Both the position numbers and the translations under genes were made by a program. From contig JAIOJX010000004.1 in NCBI GenBank assembly GCA_022376925.1, positions 127,001,123-127,065,122 on the forward strand: a stretch of 64,000 bases of DNA, given 5' to 3'. This DNA comes from Tragulus kanchil. Taxonomy: Eukaryota; Chordata; Mammalia; Artiodactyla; Tragulidae. Positions 12,365 to 25,276 of the stretch are shown piece by piece (the stretch's first letter is position 1; each line of letters opens with the position of its first letter). The notes beneath the pieces are model-generated. The model ran no database searches. It worked only from the letters and a program-made list of their open reading frames with translations, and had not been told where the DNA came from.

Positions 12365-14532
12365 CCCCACCTCACCCACAAAATACCATCAGTAACTTCA
12401 TGATGTAGAATTGCCTTTGATAGCCATATCCTGACTACCAAAGACGCCTCTGAAAGAAGACCGATTTGAAGCCCTTTAGATTAACTTCCTGACTTTATGA
12501 AGTCAGAAAAAAGAAAAAACAAGCTCTGGAACATCTCATTAGACAAGCACATGACAGCAATATGGGCCTCTTTCTAGGGCTCAGAAGCCAAACAGACTTT
12601 GTACCTATTTGTTTTCACCCCTGTGGTGTGAAGCACGCAGGACAGACGAGGTCATTTTCCAGATCATCTGACTCCAGCTTGAAATCAGTAACTCAGAAGG
12701 AAAAAATGTTGGGAGCACAGGGGCATCAGAGAGGGGGCTGGGTCTGGGCCAGCTGATAAAGGCTGATAATGTTGAGTGGAGAGGGCCGAATGTGACTCTG
12801 TGGATCCTTGATCCCAAAAGGCACTCCTCAGTGCACACAGATGTCTGGGTCCCCTCTGGAGAGAAATTAGGGTAAAATAGTCACAGTATCAGACAAGGGG
12901 GACTATAATATCCACAGTCTGAGCTCAACACTGACAAAATATTACTTTTCCTATAAAATCCTCCATGTGAAAAGTTCTCTAAATCACGAAAATTCTAGAC
13001 AGCTTGCTTATCTACAGCACCCGTTGGTAACCCCACAGTAACTAACACAAGAAAAGTTGAATGACTGAACTCCACAGAGCACCTAAAAGTAGCAGTGATT
13101 TTTTCTTTTTATTATGGAAATTTTAAAATATAAATCTAAATAGAGACAATTGACTGCTTCAACAATCCTGTTTCTCTATTCTCCTCAGTTTGGGGATGGA
13201 GGAGATTATTAATATTTTAAAGAAACTCCAAAATATCACATCATTGTATCCATAAACACTTTATATCTCTAATTCATAAGGATGATACACTCACACTCGA
13301 CAAAATTAGTAATTCCTTAATGTAGCTCAGAGAGTAAAGAATCTACCTGCAATGCAGGAGACCTAGGTTTGATCCTCGGGTCAGGAAGATCCTCTGGAAA
13401 AGGAAATGGCAACCCACTCTGTCATTCTTGCCTGGAATTTGAGGGGGCCTGGTGCCCCACCTCAACCACAAAATACCATCAGTAACTTCATGATGTAGAA
13501 TTGCCTTTGATAGCCATATCCTGACTACCAAAGACGCCTCTGAAAGAAGACCGATTTGAAGCCCTTTAGATTAACTTCCTGACTTTATGAAGTCAGAAAA
13601 AAGAAAAAACAAGCTCTGGAACATCTCATTAGACAAGCACATGACAGCAATATGGGCCTCTTTCTAGGGCTCAGAAGCCAAACAGACTTTGTACCTATTT
13701 GTTTTCACCCCTGTGGTGTGAAGCACGCAGGACAGACGAGGTCATTTTCCAGATCATCTGACTCCAGCTTGAAATCAGTAACTCAGAAGGAAAAAATGTT
13801 GGGAGCACAGGGGCATCAGAGAGGGGGCTGGGTCTGGGCCAGCTGATAAAGGCTGATAATGTTGAGTGGAGAGGGCCGAATGTGACTCTGTGGATCCTTG
13901 ATCCCAAAAGGCACTCCTCAGTGCACACAGATGTCTGGGTCCCCTCTGGAGAGAAATTAGGGTAAAATAGTCACAGTATCAGACAAGGGGTACTATAATA
14001 TCCACAGTCTGAGCTCAACACTGACAAAATATTACTTTTCCTATAAAATCCTCCATGTGAAAAGTTCTCTAAATCACGAAAATTCTAGACAGCTTGCTTA
14101 TCTACAGCACCCGTTGGTAACCCCACAGTAACTAACACAAGAAAAAGTTGAATGACTGAACTCCACAGAGCACCTAAAAGTAGCAGTGATTTTTACTTTT
14201 TTTATTATGGAAATTTTAAAATATAAATCTAAATAGAGACAATTGACTGCTTCAACAATCCTGTTTTCTCTATTCTCCCTCAGTTTGGGGGATGGAGTAG
14301 ATTATTAATATTTTAAAGAAACTCCAAAATATCACATCATTGTATCCATAAACACTTTATATCTCTAATTCATAAGGATGATACACTCACACTCGACAAA
14401 ATTAGTAATTCCTTAATGTAGCTCAGAGAGTAAAGAATCTACCTGCAATGCAGGAGACCTAGGTTTGATCCTCGGGTCAGGAAGATCCTCTGGAAAAGGA
14501 AATGGCAACCCACTCTGTCATTCTTGCCTGGA
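12365..14532. repeat. Tandem pair 6, period 1090-1096 bp
   Basis: 12365-13436 recurs at 13455-14532. Filler 13437-13454 is G-rich. The period grows from 1090 to 1096 through one-base homopolymer insertions in B, as at 14145, 14196 and 14206. Copy A stops inside a Bov-tA SINE that is complete in B. The unit is otherwise non-coding. Confidence 0.95.
13321..13436 (+). mobile_element. Bov-tA SINE, truncated by the pair 6 junction
   Basis: Head 'tgtagctcagagagtaaaga' and box B 'ggtttgatcctcgggtcagg' are present. The element stops at 'cctgga' where the copied block ends. Confidence 0.88.
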
Positions 14533-14614
14533 GAATTCCATGGACAGGGGAGCCTGGTGGACTATGGTCTGTGGGCCACAAAGAGTCAGACATGACTGAG
14601 CAACTAAAACTTTC
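14417..14614 (+). mobile_element. Bov-tA SINE, complete
   Basis: Full head and tail: 'ggtttgatcctcgggtcagg', 'cttgcctggagaattccatg', 'cacaaagagtcagacatgac'. It is the intact counterpart of 13321-13436. Confidence 0.93.
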
Positions 14615-15229
14615 TTCTTTCTAATGTCTTCTAAAAACCACAATTTTTCAGAATCTATACAAGACTCGCAAAATTGAAGTCTTTTCCTTTTCTTCGTGAA
14701 TCTGTTATAGTCTTCCCACCCCACCCCGTATTTTGTTAATACCATTGACTTGTTTGAGAAAGCGGGTTTTTTCTATACAATGTGCCCCACTCTGAATTTG
14801 GCTTACATGCCTGGTGGTGTCATTTAACTTGATCCTCTCTATGTATATCGCCCCTACACTGGTAGATGTAACCAGAGGATTACTTAAAATCGGTCTACTT
14901 CAAATGAGCTTCATCATTAACTGGAAACTTTCTACAGCACCTCACAGAAAGAATCTTTGAAATAGCACCAAATAGCAGAAATTGATTTGGCCTGTCTATA
15001 TGCCAGATATGGAGTATAGCATATCCATATTCTAGACGTACTAGAAACTCGATCCTCAAATTAAACAATATATACTCTTATGTTTTGGTCTTATTTGTTT
15101 TAATGGATCTGTATTGGGGCAGTAGCTACATACCGCTATTTTCTTGAACCTGTGACGGGAGGAAGAGTAGAAGTGGGGTAAGTTTAGCAGACATTCCCAG
15201 TACTCAGCAATGTCATACGTGTAAGGATG
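14615..15229. other. Non-coding stretch
   Basis: No gene, RNA or young repeat seen. Confidence 0.5.
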
Positions 15230-15325
15230 AGGATATCCTATGGGAAACTCTTCCTCTGAGCTCCTTTATATGCTTGCTTTGGAGGATAATTGACTTGTAG
15301 GATATATGGGTTCCTGTTAGCCAAC

Positions 15326-15369
15326 ATATATATACACACACACACACACATACACAGAGAGAGAGAGAA
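15326..15369. repeat. Compound (TA)(CA)(GA) microsatellite
   Basis: Short runs of TA, CA and GA directly upstream of a BovB 3' end. Second copy at 16397-16440. Confidence 0.9.
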
Positions 15370-15370
15370 G

Positions 15371-15532
15371 AGGACAGCTGAGGATGAGATGATTGGATGG
15401 TTGGATAGTGTCACTGACTCAATGGACATGAACTTGAGGAAACTCCGGGAGATAGTAGAGGACAGAGGAACTTGGAGTGCTTCAGTTCAGTGGGTCACAA
15501 AGAGTCAGACACGACTTAGCGACTGAAAAACA
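15371..15532 (+). mobile_element. BovB (RTE) LINE 3' end
   Basis: The stretch 'gactcaatggacatgaactt' followed by 'aaactccgggagatagt' and 'cacgacttagcgactga' is the 3' end of BovB, 5'-truncated. Second copy at 16442-16603. Confidence 0.93.
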
Positions 15533-15894
15533 ATTATATTATATATACTTTATAATATATCACCATACAAAGAAATTACATAGTTTTCACCCTGTACATT
15601 TTATATCCATGACTCTTTTCTTTTGCATCTGTAAATTTCTCAATCTCCCTCACCTATTTCTTTTCTCCCCCAATCCCCATTGCCTCTGGTAATAACCATG
15701 TTTGTTTGTATCTATAACTTTGTTTCCATTTTGTCATGTTTATTCATTTTTGTTTGTTTTTTAGATTTCATAAATTTCCTTTTCCTTATAAGAACAAGGA
15801 AAAGGAAACTTATGTTGGGTTTAGCATCCAACTTAATTCAGTAGGACTTTATTGCTTCTCAGCTAAGATTGAGGGTAGTATCTGTTATCAGTAG

Positions 15895-16040
15895 GACTTT
15901 ATCTTAACTTGATTACATCTGCAAAAAACAAACAAACAAACAAACAAAAAAAAACCTATTTCTAAAGAAGGTCACATTCACAAGTTCCAAGCTAGACATG
16001 AATTTTTGGAGGACACTATTCAACACAATACAATGGTCAA
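15895..16040 (+). repeat. Ancient interspersed repeat with (CAAA)n insertion
   Basis: The phrases 'cttgattacatctgcaaa', 'aaggtcacattc' and 'ggaggacactattcaaca' match a mammalian repeat also seen, more diverged, at 23405-23545. A (CAAA)n run splits it at 15923-15950. Second copy 16966-17111. Family name not assigned. Confidence 0.5.
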
Positions 16041-16441
16041 AAATCATCTCTGTGAGTGGTAAGAGTGGTAAGAGTGGTAAGAGAGCTCACCGGTTGTGAA
16101 TCTACAGAAAGACAGTCGAGGCAGAGAACAGTGAGGATGGAGGTCTGAGACATGAACAGGCCTGGTGAGTAAAGCAAGTGAGGGGAAGGTCAGTAGGAAG
16201 AGCAGCTACAAAGGGAGTTGGGGTGGAGGGTGGTCAGGACAGATGTGGAGGCTATTTCTGAAAACTCTGACTCTGGCTTGGATGGCGAAGGACGTCTTGA
16301 AGGATATCCTATGGGAAACTCTTCCTCTGAGCTCCTTTATATGCTTGCTTTGGAGGATAATTGACTTGTAGGATATATGGGTTCCTGTTAGCCAACATAT
16401 ATATACACACACACACACACATACACAGAGAGAGAGAGAAG

Positions 16442-16603
16442 AGGACAGCTGAGGATGAGATGATTGGATGGTTGGATAGTGTCACTGACTCAATGGACAT
16501 GAACTTGAGGAAACTCCGGGAGATAGTAGAGGACAGAGGAACTTGGAGTGCTTCAGTTCAGTGGGTCACAAAGAGTCAGACACGACTTAGCGACTGAAAA
16601 ACA
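16442..16603 (+). mobile_element. BovB LINE 3' end, second copy from pair 7
   Basis: Identical to 15371-15532 at an offset of 1071. Confidence 0.9.
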
Positions 16604-17784
16604 ATTATATTATATATACTTTATAATATATCACCATACAAAGAAATTACATAGTTTTCACCCTGTACATTTTATATCCATGACTCTTTTCTTTTGCATC
16701 TGTAAATTTCTCAATCTCCCTCACCTATTTCTTTTCTCCCCCAATCCCCATTGCCTCTGGTAATAACCATGTTTGTTTGTATCTATAACTTTGTTTCCAT
16801 TTTGTCATGTTTATTCATTTTTGTTTGTTTTTTAGATTTCATAAATTTCCTTTTCCTTATAAGAACAAGGAAAAGGAAACTTATGTTGGGTTTAGCATCC
16901 AACTTAATTCAGTAGGACTTTATTGCTTCTCAGCTAAGATTGAGGGTAGTATCTGTTATCAGTAGGACTTTATCTTAACTTGATTACATCTGCAAAAAAC
17001 AAACAAACAAACAAACAAAAAAAAACCTATTTCTAAAGAAGGTCACATTCACAAGTTCCAAGCTAGACATGAATTTTTGGAGGACACTATTCAACACAAT
17101 ACAATGGTCAAAAATCATCTCTGTGAGTGGTAAGAGTGGTAAGAGTGGTAAGAGAGCTCACCGGTTGTGAATCTACAGAAAGACAGTCGAGGCAGAGAAC
17201 AGTGAGGATGGAGGTCTGAGACATGAACAGGCCTGGTGAGTAAAGCAAGTGAGGGGAAGGTCAGTAGGAAGAGCAGCTACAAAGGGAGTTGGGGTGGAGG
17301 GTGGTCAGGACAGATGTGGAGGCTATTTCTGAAAACTCTGACTCTGGCTTGGATGGCGAAGGACGTCTTGAAGGATTCTAAACTAGACCTTTCTTGTGAG
17401 AGTAACTCTCTTTTCTGATGGCAATAGATTCTAGGAAGGATAAGAGTGTAAGTGGAGAGAAGCTATTCTAACAATTCATGTGAGAAATGATGGTAGTTTG
17501 GATCACAGTGAAAGGAGTTGGAAGCTATCAGATAAGAATTATAAATGTAAAAGTTCCAAATATTTTTTACCAATATCTATCCGCCACATTATCAAGTGTT
17601 TTGTTACCCATTAGTATCATCCCCAGACAATGGAGGCAGCACTGTTAAGTTTAAGAATTCTTGTCACAAGAAAATCTTAACATGAGAAGACTGAACTGTT
17701 TGCCAAGAATTTGTTCTTATAGACACAATTATATAATTTAATTCTTAAACTAAACCTGCTTCACAAGCATTGTTTTCCATGCTG

Positions 17785-17905
17785 CACATAAGAAATGTTA
17801 AGGTTCAGAGAGGTTAAGCAAAGCATCCAGTCATATGGATAGCTGATGTCAGAGGCAGGGTTCAAATTTATACACATTTAGTCTCAATTCCATGTGATTT
17901 TCATT
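17785..17905 (-). mobile_element. MIR SINE, minus strand
   Basis: 'ggttcagagaggttaagcaa' and 'agaggcagggttcaaattta' are the reverse complement of the MIR core. Second copy about 18915-19035. Confidence 0.8.
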
Positions 17906-18261
17906 GCACTAGAGTGTAAGTTAGGAAAACAAAAGTGACTATTTGATTTACCTATGTAATCACTGTGGCCCAGATCTTATTTGAAAGAGATTGTCTTCAT
18001 TTATAGGTAGTTGATTCATCAATTTAACTGATTGTTATTGACCAGGAATATTGTGAAAAGAGATTTTTCAGTAATTAACGTACTGGGAGAGGAAGAGGCT
18101 AAGGCATACCTTACTTATACCAGCCAGTGTCCATGATTACAGGAGCTAATCTTTTCATCTCTACATTCAGTAACATCACATCAGACCTTGAAATAAGTCT
18201 TGGTGGAAGGTCGTTACCCCATGCAAATCAGCTAACACAATAAAACAGCTTTCTCCCCAAC

Positions 18262-18692
18262 TGTCCCTTCCCCCTGAATCACCGTGCTCTACACCTGATA
18301 CTAACACCACACTGTAAATCAACTATACTTCAATAAAAAATAAAATAATATAAAAAGTAGTACAATACATGAAGAGACTCACAGACTTAGAGAATGAACT
18401 CATGGTTGCCAAGGGGAAGGAAGCAGGGAAGGGACAATTGGGAGTGTGAGATGAACATGTATACGCTACTATGTTTAAAATGGATAACCAATAAGGACCT
18501 ACTGCATAGCACATGGAACTCTGCTCATCATTATGTGGCAGCCTGGATGGGAGAGAAGTTTGGGGGAGAATGGATCCATGTATACATATGGCTGAGTCCT
18601 CGCACTATTCACCTGAATCACAACATTGTTTGTTTTTTAATATTGTTTGTTTATCAACTATACCCTAATACAAAATTAAAAGTTTAAAAAAA
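18262..18692 (+). mobile_element. L1 LINE 3' end
   Basis: 'gtaaatcaactatacttcaa' followed by A-rich sequence, then 'catggttgccaaggggaagg', 'taaggacctactgcatagca' and a final A-rich tail at 18680-18710 are typical of the 3' region of artiodactyl L1. No intact frame. Second copy about 19392-19840. Confidence 0.85.
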
Positions 18693-19970
18693 AAAAGAAA
18701 GAAAGAAAATCTACTATCTAACATAAATAAATAAAGCAGAAAACAGAATTTTCTTTCTCAGAGACCTCGTTTACCAATATACTATTACCTATAACTCAGA
18801 CTCCAGTCACAACTAAACATAAAAGTGTGGAGACTAAAAAAAAGTTTAAAAAAAAAGAAAGAAAAATAGACACAATTATATAATTTAATTCAGCAAGCAT
18901 TGTTTTCCATGCTGCACATAAGAAATGTTAAGGTTCAGAGAGGTTAAGCAAAGCATCCAGTCATATGGATAGCTGATGTCAGAGGCAGGGTTCAAATTTA
19001 TACACATTTAGTCTCAATTCCATGTGATTTTCATTGCACTAGAGTGTAAGTTAGGAAAACAAAAGTGACTATTTGATTTACCTATGTAATCACTGTGGCC
19101 CAGATCTTATTTGAAAGAGATTGTCTTCATTTATAGGTAGTTGATTCATCAATTTAACTGATTGTTATTGACCAGGAATATTGTGAAAAGAGATTTTTCA
19201 GTAATTAACGTACTGGGAGAGGAAGAGGCTAAGGCATACCTTACTTATACCAGCCAGTGTCCATGATTACAGGAGCTAATCTTTTCATCTCTACATTCAG
19301 TAACATCACATCAGACCTTGAAATAAGTCTTGGTGGAAGGTCGTTACCCCATGCAAATCAGCTAACACAATAAAACAGCTTTCTCCCCAACTGTCCCTTC
19401 CCCCTGAATCACCGTGCTCTACACCTGATACTAACACCACACTGTAAATCAACTATACTTCAATAAAAAATAAAATAATATAAAAAGTAGTACAATACAT
19501 GAAGAGACTCACAGACTTAGAGAATGAACTCATGGTTGCCAAGGGGAAGGAAGCAGGGAAGGGACAATTGGGAGTGTGAGATGAACATGTATACGCTACT
19601 ATGTTTAAAATGGATAACCAATAAGGACCTACTGCATAGCACATGGAACTCTGCTCATCATTATGTGGCAGCCTGGATGGGAGAGAAGTTTGGGGGAGAA
19701 TGGATCCATGTATACATATGGCTGAGTCCTCGCACTATTCACCTGAATCACAACATTGTTTGTTTTTTAATATTGTTTGTTTATCAACTATACCCTAATA
19801 CAAAATTAAAAGTTTAAAAAAAAAAAGAAGAAAGAAAGAAAATCTACTATCTAACATAAATAAATAAAGCAGAAAACAGAATTTTCTTTCTCAGAGACCT
19901 CGTTTACCAATATACTATTACCTATAACTCAGACTCCAGTCACAACTAAACATAAAAGTGTGGAGACTAA

Positions 19971-20545
19971 GAAAGAGGGAGAGAGAGAGAAGAAAGTGTT
20001 ATCAAATTGCTAGATATAGTTAACGTGTAACAGTAGTTTATGAGCTGCCTCAATTTATATTGAAATAACAAAGTGTCTGCTGGACAGATAAGCACATTTA
20101 AAGTTTAGGATTATTCGGTTCCCAGTTGACCTCAGCAAAATGGCCTTTAGGCCTTGGATATATTCAGGTTTTCCCTCCACCCAGACACCCCTCACCTAAC
20201 CTTGCCTGGTGGTGCTTCTCCAGCAAGCACACCTTTGGAGAGTTTCTCTCTTCCATATAAGATAAAAGTCACAGCAGGTGAGGCTGGCCTATTGCCTGGC
20301 TGATCTGGAAGAATGTTTTTCACCAGGGAGAGACTGAGGAAGGGAATCAGCCTGACTGTTAACCAAAATAAGTATGCTTTCCTTGCCATGGCAAAAATGT
20401 CAGGATACCTCCATTCAGATGGAGTGATTGCTTCTGAAAGCCAGGTACAAACCGTTTGAGGGTTATTGATTAGTTTGAATCATCCCCATACCTTGTATCT
20501 CCTATCAGTATTTACTCTAAAAAAACAGCAGCATGTGTCTTGAAC

Positions 20546-20548
<3 letters not shown>
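19971..20548. other. Non-coding stretch
   Basis: GA-rich start (19975-19996), then single-copy sequence with no supported gene. Confidence 0.5.

Positions 20549-20549
<1 letters not shown>

Positions 20550-20590
<41 letters not shown>
20550..20590. repeat. (CA)n microsatellite, about 20 units
   Basis: Uninterrupted CA run of about 40 bp. Likely length-polymorphic. Confidence 0.97.
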
Positions 20591-20591
<1 letters not shown>

Positions 20592-21054
20592 AGCTCTACT
20601 TCTACCCAGTCTCTCTCTTAAAACCTTTCTCAGAGAAACACTCTCAGCACTGCTGTCCTCAGTTGGAGAGTATAACCTCCCCCTTTCTTTTCCCTTCTCC
20701 CTCTCACAACATTGTCCCCAAGGGCCAGACCCAGGCTTAAGATCAGGTCAGAATTTTCCCTTCATAGTCAATGTCCAGACACCAGAGGTGGCCTGGAAAG
20801 GATGCTGAGGTCATGATCAAAGACAGAAAAATAAATCCACATGAGACCATAGATCCAGGAAGGAGAGGAGAACAAGGTGAGATGAGAAATGAATCCTGAG
20901 TGAGGCAGAGAAGAATAGGGAGGCTAGAAAGGAGGGCTCAAAGCAGATCCAGAAACTAGGAGGCAGAAGAGATGGGCATGCCTTCCAGACACTTTCAGAG
21001 AGTCGGTGTCGCTGACAACTTCTTTGTTTCTTCATAAATTCTATCGGAAGTCAG

Positions 21055-21235
21055 GATTGCAGAGGGGTTAAGTCATACACCCTGGAACCACATTACTTGG
21101 CTTTAAAGCCTAAATTTGCAATTTAATAACTCTGTGATGTTAATCAGTTGCCTCAATTTCTTAATCTGTAAAAATGAGATAATAATACAGGCTTTAACTC
21201 ACAGAATTGTTACAAGGATTAAGTAAATCGGTATC
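21055..21235 (+). mobile_element. MIR SINE, plus strand
   Basis: 'gcagaggggttaagtcatac', 'gcctcaatttcttaatctgt' and 'aaaatgagataataatacag' follow the MIR consensus order. Second copy 22226-22406. Confidence 0.82.
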
Positions 21236-21489
21236 TATAAAGTGCATAGAAAAGAGTCTATTTTTAAAAAGCCATAAAAGTAAAACAACAGATACCCCTG
21301 TGCCCCACATCAAGCCTCAGGGAAAAAAAAGTCACCATCACGATTGGAGAGTTCTTTATTTATTCCTCTCATTTCTCTCAAAGGAAGCCTCCATCTTGAA
21401 ACTGAGCTTTATCATTCCTATCCATTTTTGGACGCATTTATGTGAATTGTCATATCTCTAATAATGAGAAATTTTATTTTCTGTATTTT

Positions 21490-21740
21490 AAACCGTATGT
21501 AAAGGTGTTATGCTTTATGTATTTATACGAACCTCACTCTGCTTACTTAATTCATGTATGTTGATACAAGCCGTTCTGGGTCATACTGTCATGCCATTCC
21601 TATTATTGTTAGAGTACTCCCAATGGAGGCCCACATCATGATTGATTTATCTGCTCTCCTATTGGTAGACGCTTAAGTTGCTTCTACTTTTTGCTATTCT
21701 AAGCACTCTTAGACATATTTCTTAGCAAATGAGAGTTCTA
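21490..21740 (-). mobile_element. L1-derived fragment, minus strand (probable)
   Basis: The series 'tgttgatacaagccgttctg', 'catgattgatttatctgc', 'cttaagttgcttctac' resembles diverged mammalian L1 3' UTR read in reverse. Copies also at 22661-22911 and 23852-24083 because pairs 9 and 10 overlap. Confidence 0.5.
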
Positions 21741-22992
21741 AGCTGATTTAGAAGTGAAATTCTTGATGTTCAGGGTAAGCTTAATTGCAAATTGATCTTT
21801 TAAAAATTATTCTTTTAAAGTTCTTGGAAGTCCAGTGGTTTGACTACCTCCCCCTTTCTTTTCCCTTCTCCCTCTCACAACATTGTCCCCAAGGGCCAGA
21901 CCCAGGCTTAAGATCAGGTCAGAATTTTCCCTTCATAGTCAATGTCCAGACACCAGAGGTGGCCTGGAAAGGATGCTGAGGTCATGATCAAAGACAGAAA
22001 AATAAATCCACATGAGACCATAGATCCAGGAAGGAGAGGAGAACAAGGTGAGATGAGAAATGAATCCTGAGTGAGGCAGAGAAGAATAGGGAGGCTAGAA
22101 AGGAGGGCTCAAAGCAGATCCAGAAACTAGGAGGCAGAAGAGATGGGCATGCCTTCCAGACACTTTCAGAGAGTCGGTGTCGCTGACAACTTCTTTGTTT
22201 CTTCATAAATTCTATCGGAAGTCAGGATTGCAGAGGGGTTAAGTCATACACCCTGGAACCACATTACTTGGCTTTAAAGCCTAAATTTGCAATTTAATAA
22301 CTCTGTGATGTTAATCAGTTGCCTCAATTTCTTAATCTGTAAAAATGAGATAATAATACAGGCTTTAACTCACAGAATTGTTACAAGGATTAAGTAAATC
22401 GGTATCTATAAAGTGCATAGAAAAGAGTCTATTTTTAAAAAGCCATAAAAGTAAAACAACAGATACCCCTGTGCCCCACATCAAGCCTCAGGGAAAAAAA
22501 AGTCACCATCACGATTGGAGAGTTCTTTATTTATTCCTCTCATTTCTCTCAAAGGAAGCCTCCATCTTGAAACTGAGCTTTATCATTCCTATCCATTTTT
22601 GGACGCATTTATGTGAATTGTCATATCTCTAATAATGAGAAATTTTATTTTCTGTATTTTAAACCGTATGTAAAGGTGTTATGCTTTATGTATTTATACG
22701 AACCTCACTCTGCTTACTTAATTCATGTATGTTGATACAAGCCGTTCTGGGTCATACTGTCATGCCATTCCTATTATTGTTAGAGTACTCCCAATGGAGG
22801 CCCACATCATGATTGATTTATCTGCTCTCCTATTGGTAGACGCTTAAGTTGCTTCTACTTTTTGCTATTCTAAGCACTCTTAGACATATTTCTTAGCAAA
22901 TGAGAGTTCTAAGCTGATTTAGAAGTGAAATTCTTGATGTTCAGGGTAAGCTTATTTGCAAATTGATCTTTTAAAAATTATTCTTTTAAAGT

Positions 22993-23092
22993 TCTTGGAA
23001 GTCCAGTGGTTAAGACTTTGCACTTCTACTGCAGAGGGTACGAGTTACCCTTGGTAGGGGAACTCAGATCCCACATGCCACACAGTGTGAAA
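22993..23092 (+). mobile_element. tRNA-Glu-derived SINE, 5' part
   Basis: 'ggaagtccagtggttaagac' and 'ggggaactcagatcccacat' then an A-run: a short, diverged cetartiodactyl tRNA-Glu SINE. Second copy 24167-24276; a truncated stub lies at 21822-21840. Confidence 0.85.
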
Positions 23093-23164
23093 AAAAAAAA
23101 AACTTTTTTCAGACAAAAGTTATGTTGTCATCAACTATACCGTACTATACTTGTACTACTACTG

Positions 23165-23330
23165 CAAGTCCTTTGACAGATTCACCTGTTTAATCCTCAA
23201 AGCAACACTACAAAGGATGCTGTTATTTCCCTTACTTTACTGAGGAGACGTTCTGTAATTCTCAGTCTCACTGTTGGTAACCCATGGAGCTGGGATTCAC
23301 ACCTAGATACATCAGTTCTAGAGTTGTGCT
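23165..23330 (-). mobile_element. MIR SINE, minus strand
   Basis: 'gtttaatcctcaaagcaaca', 'ctttactgaggagac' and 'gagctgggattcacacc' form the reverse MIR core in order. Second copy about 24340-24505. Confidence 0.75.
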
Positions 23331-23404
23331 AGATGAAAATGGGATAAACAAAAAGCCAAGAAATTCTGACCAGAAAGTATCACAAGGCAGATAAAAAGGT
23401 TTAA

Positions 23405-23545
23405 TTTCGAGAGATGAGACTTCATATAATTCAGTTTGACCTCATTTTAACTAATTGCATCTACTCCTTCCAAATAAGACCCATTCTGAAATTCCAGGGT
23501 AAACATGCATTGTAGCTGGGGGGGACACTATTCAACCCAGCAAAG
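23405..23545 (+). repeat. Ancient interspersed repeat, same family as 15895-16040
   Basis: 'cattttaactaattgcatct', 'tccaaataagacccattc' and 'gggacactattcaaccca' line up with the repeat at 15895-16040. Second copy 24579-24719. Confidence 0.5.
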
Positions 23546-25021
23546 GATCCCCCTCTATCATCTGTGGCCAAAGAGAGGAATCTAATCTACTTACTACAGA
23601 ACTAGCCTTCTGATACTCAGATTGCCACTCCTGACCCCTGGCCAAATGTGCCCAATTCAGCCAAACCACACTGTTTGAATACCCAGTAATTCTCAGTCTC
23701 CAAGAGAATTCCCTCACTATCCAAGTGGCCCTGCTCTGAGCACCTTCCCTTTACCAATGTCTTTCGCATGAAGGAATATCTATAACAGATATTAGACAGA
23801 GCAATACAAGATCCAGGAAACCCTAAGAGTTGGGTTCCTAACCACTGTTAAAAAGGTGTTATGCTTTATTAACGAACCTCACTCTGCTTACTTAATTCAT
23901 GTATGTTGATACAAGCCGTTCTGGGTCATACTGTCATGCCATTCCTATTATTGTTAGAGTACTCCCAATGGAGGCCCACATCATGATTGATTTATCTGCT
24001 CTCCTATTGGTAGACGCTTAAGTTGCTTCTACTTTTTGCTATTCTAAGCACTCTTAGACATATTTCTTAGCAAATGAGAGTTCTAAGCTGATTTAGAAGT
24101 GAAATTCTTGATGTTCAGGGTAAGCTTATTTGCAAATTGATCTTTTAAAAATTATTCTTTTAAAGTTCTTGGAAGTCCAGTGGTTAAGACTTTGCACTTC
24201 TACTGCAGAGGGTACGAGTTACCCTTGGTAGGGGAACTCAGATCCCACATGCCACACAGTGTGAAAAAAAAAAAAACTTTTTTCAGACAAAAGTTATGTT
24301 GTCATCAACTATACCGTACTATACTTGTACTACTACTGCAAGTCCTTTGACAGATTCACCTGTTTAATCCTCAAAGCAACACTACAAAGGATGCTGTTAT
24401 TTCCCTTACTTTACTGAGGAGACGTTCTGTAATTCTCAGTCTCACTGTTGGTAACCCATGGAGCTGGGATTCACACCTAGATACATCAGTTCTAGAGTTG
24501 TGCTAGATGAAAATGGGATAAACAAAAAGCCAAGAAATTCTGACCAGAAAGTATCACAAGGCAGATAAAAAGGTTTAATTTCGAGAGATGAGACTTCATA
24601 TAATTCAGTTTGACCTCATTTTAACTAATTGCATCTACTCCTTCCAAATAAGACCCATTCTGAAATTCCAGGGTAAACATGCATTGTAGCTGGGGGGGAC
24701 ACTATTCAACCCAGCAAAGGATCCCCCTCTATCATCTGTGGCCAAAGAGAGGAATCTAATCTACTTACTACAGAACTAGCCTTCTGATACTCAGATTGCC
24801 ACTCCTGACCCCTGGCCAAATGTGCCCAATTCAGCCAAACCACACTGTTTGAATACCCAGTAATTCTCAGTCTCCAAGAGAATTCCCTCACTATCCAAGT
24901 GGCCCTGCTCTGAGCACCTTCCCTTTACCAATGTCTTTCGCATGAAGGAATATCTATAACAGATATTAGACAGAGCAATACAAGATCCAGGAAACCCTAA
25001 GAGTTGTTCCTAACCACTGTT

Positions 25022-25276
25022 ATTATGATTGGGTCATGACTACATAAGCCATATGTTCTAGGTCATTGAGGAAAGTTGAGTAATAGTTCTAGCTCTGTCT
25101 CTAACTTTGTAAACAGAAGTAAATCAAGCTTTTTGTGTTCCTTTAGAAAAAGGAATGCTTGCCCTAACCTGTTTGACAATGTTGTTGTGAGAATACACAT
25201 CAGATTGGTACAAAACACTCCGATAAAAATAAACAGGAAGAATGAGACTAGACAACCACAATGCAATGGAATTTAA
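25022..25276. other. Non-coding stretch between pairs 10 and 11
   Basis: Open frames on both strands here are short and featureless. No gene supported. Confidence 0.5.

Larger units (their letters stand above)
15230..17371. repeat. Tandem pair 7, exact, period 1071 bp
   Basis: 15230-16300 is followed directly by 16301-17371. I found no indel between the copies: every landmark is offset by exactly 1071. The junction shares 'aaggat' with the B end, so unit and junction overlap by about six bases. Of all the pairs this one most resembles a genuine tandem duplication. Confidence 0.96.
17719..19970. repeat. Tandem pair 8, period 1130-1147 bp
   Basis: 17719-18837 recurs at 18867-19970. Copy B lacks 17 bases near 18890 that A has at 17745-17761. 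Filler 18838-18866 is A-rich and resembles the L1 tail at 18680, as if that tail had been copied a second time. Confidence 0.95.
20675..23011. repeat. Tandem pair 9, period 1171 bp
   Basis: 20675-21840 recurs at 21846-23011, separated by five bases. All landmarks keep the 1171 offset, so there are very few indels. Copy A ends inside a SINE head ('ggaagtccagtggtt') that continues normally in B. Confidence 0.96.
22672..25021. repeat. Tandem pair 10, period 1171-1180 bp
   Basis: 22672-23850 recurs at 23852-25021. Copy B begins with a garbled piece: six bases are missing from 'ctttatgtatttatacg'. The unit's start also lies in pair 9, so 'aaaggtgttatgctttat' occurs three times (21501, 22672, 23852). 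Confidence 0.95.
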
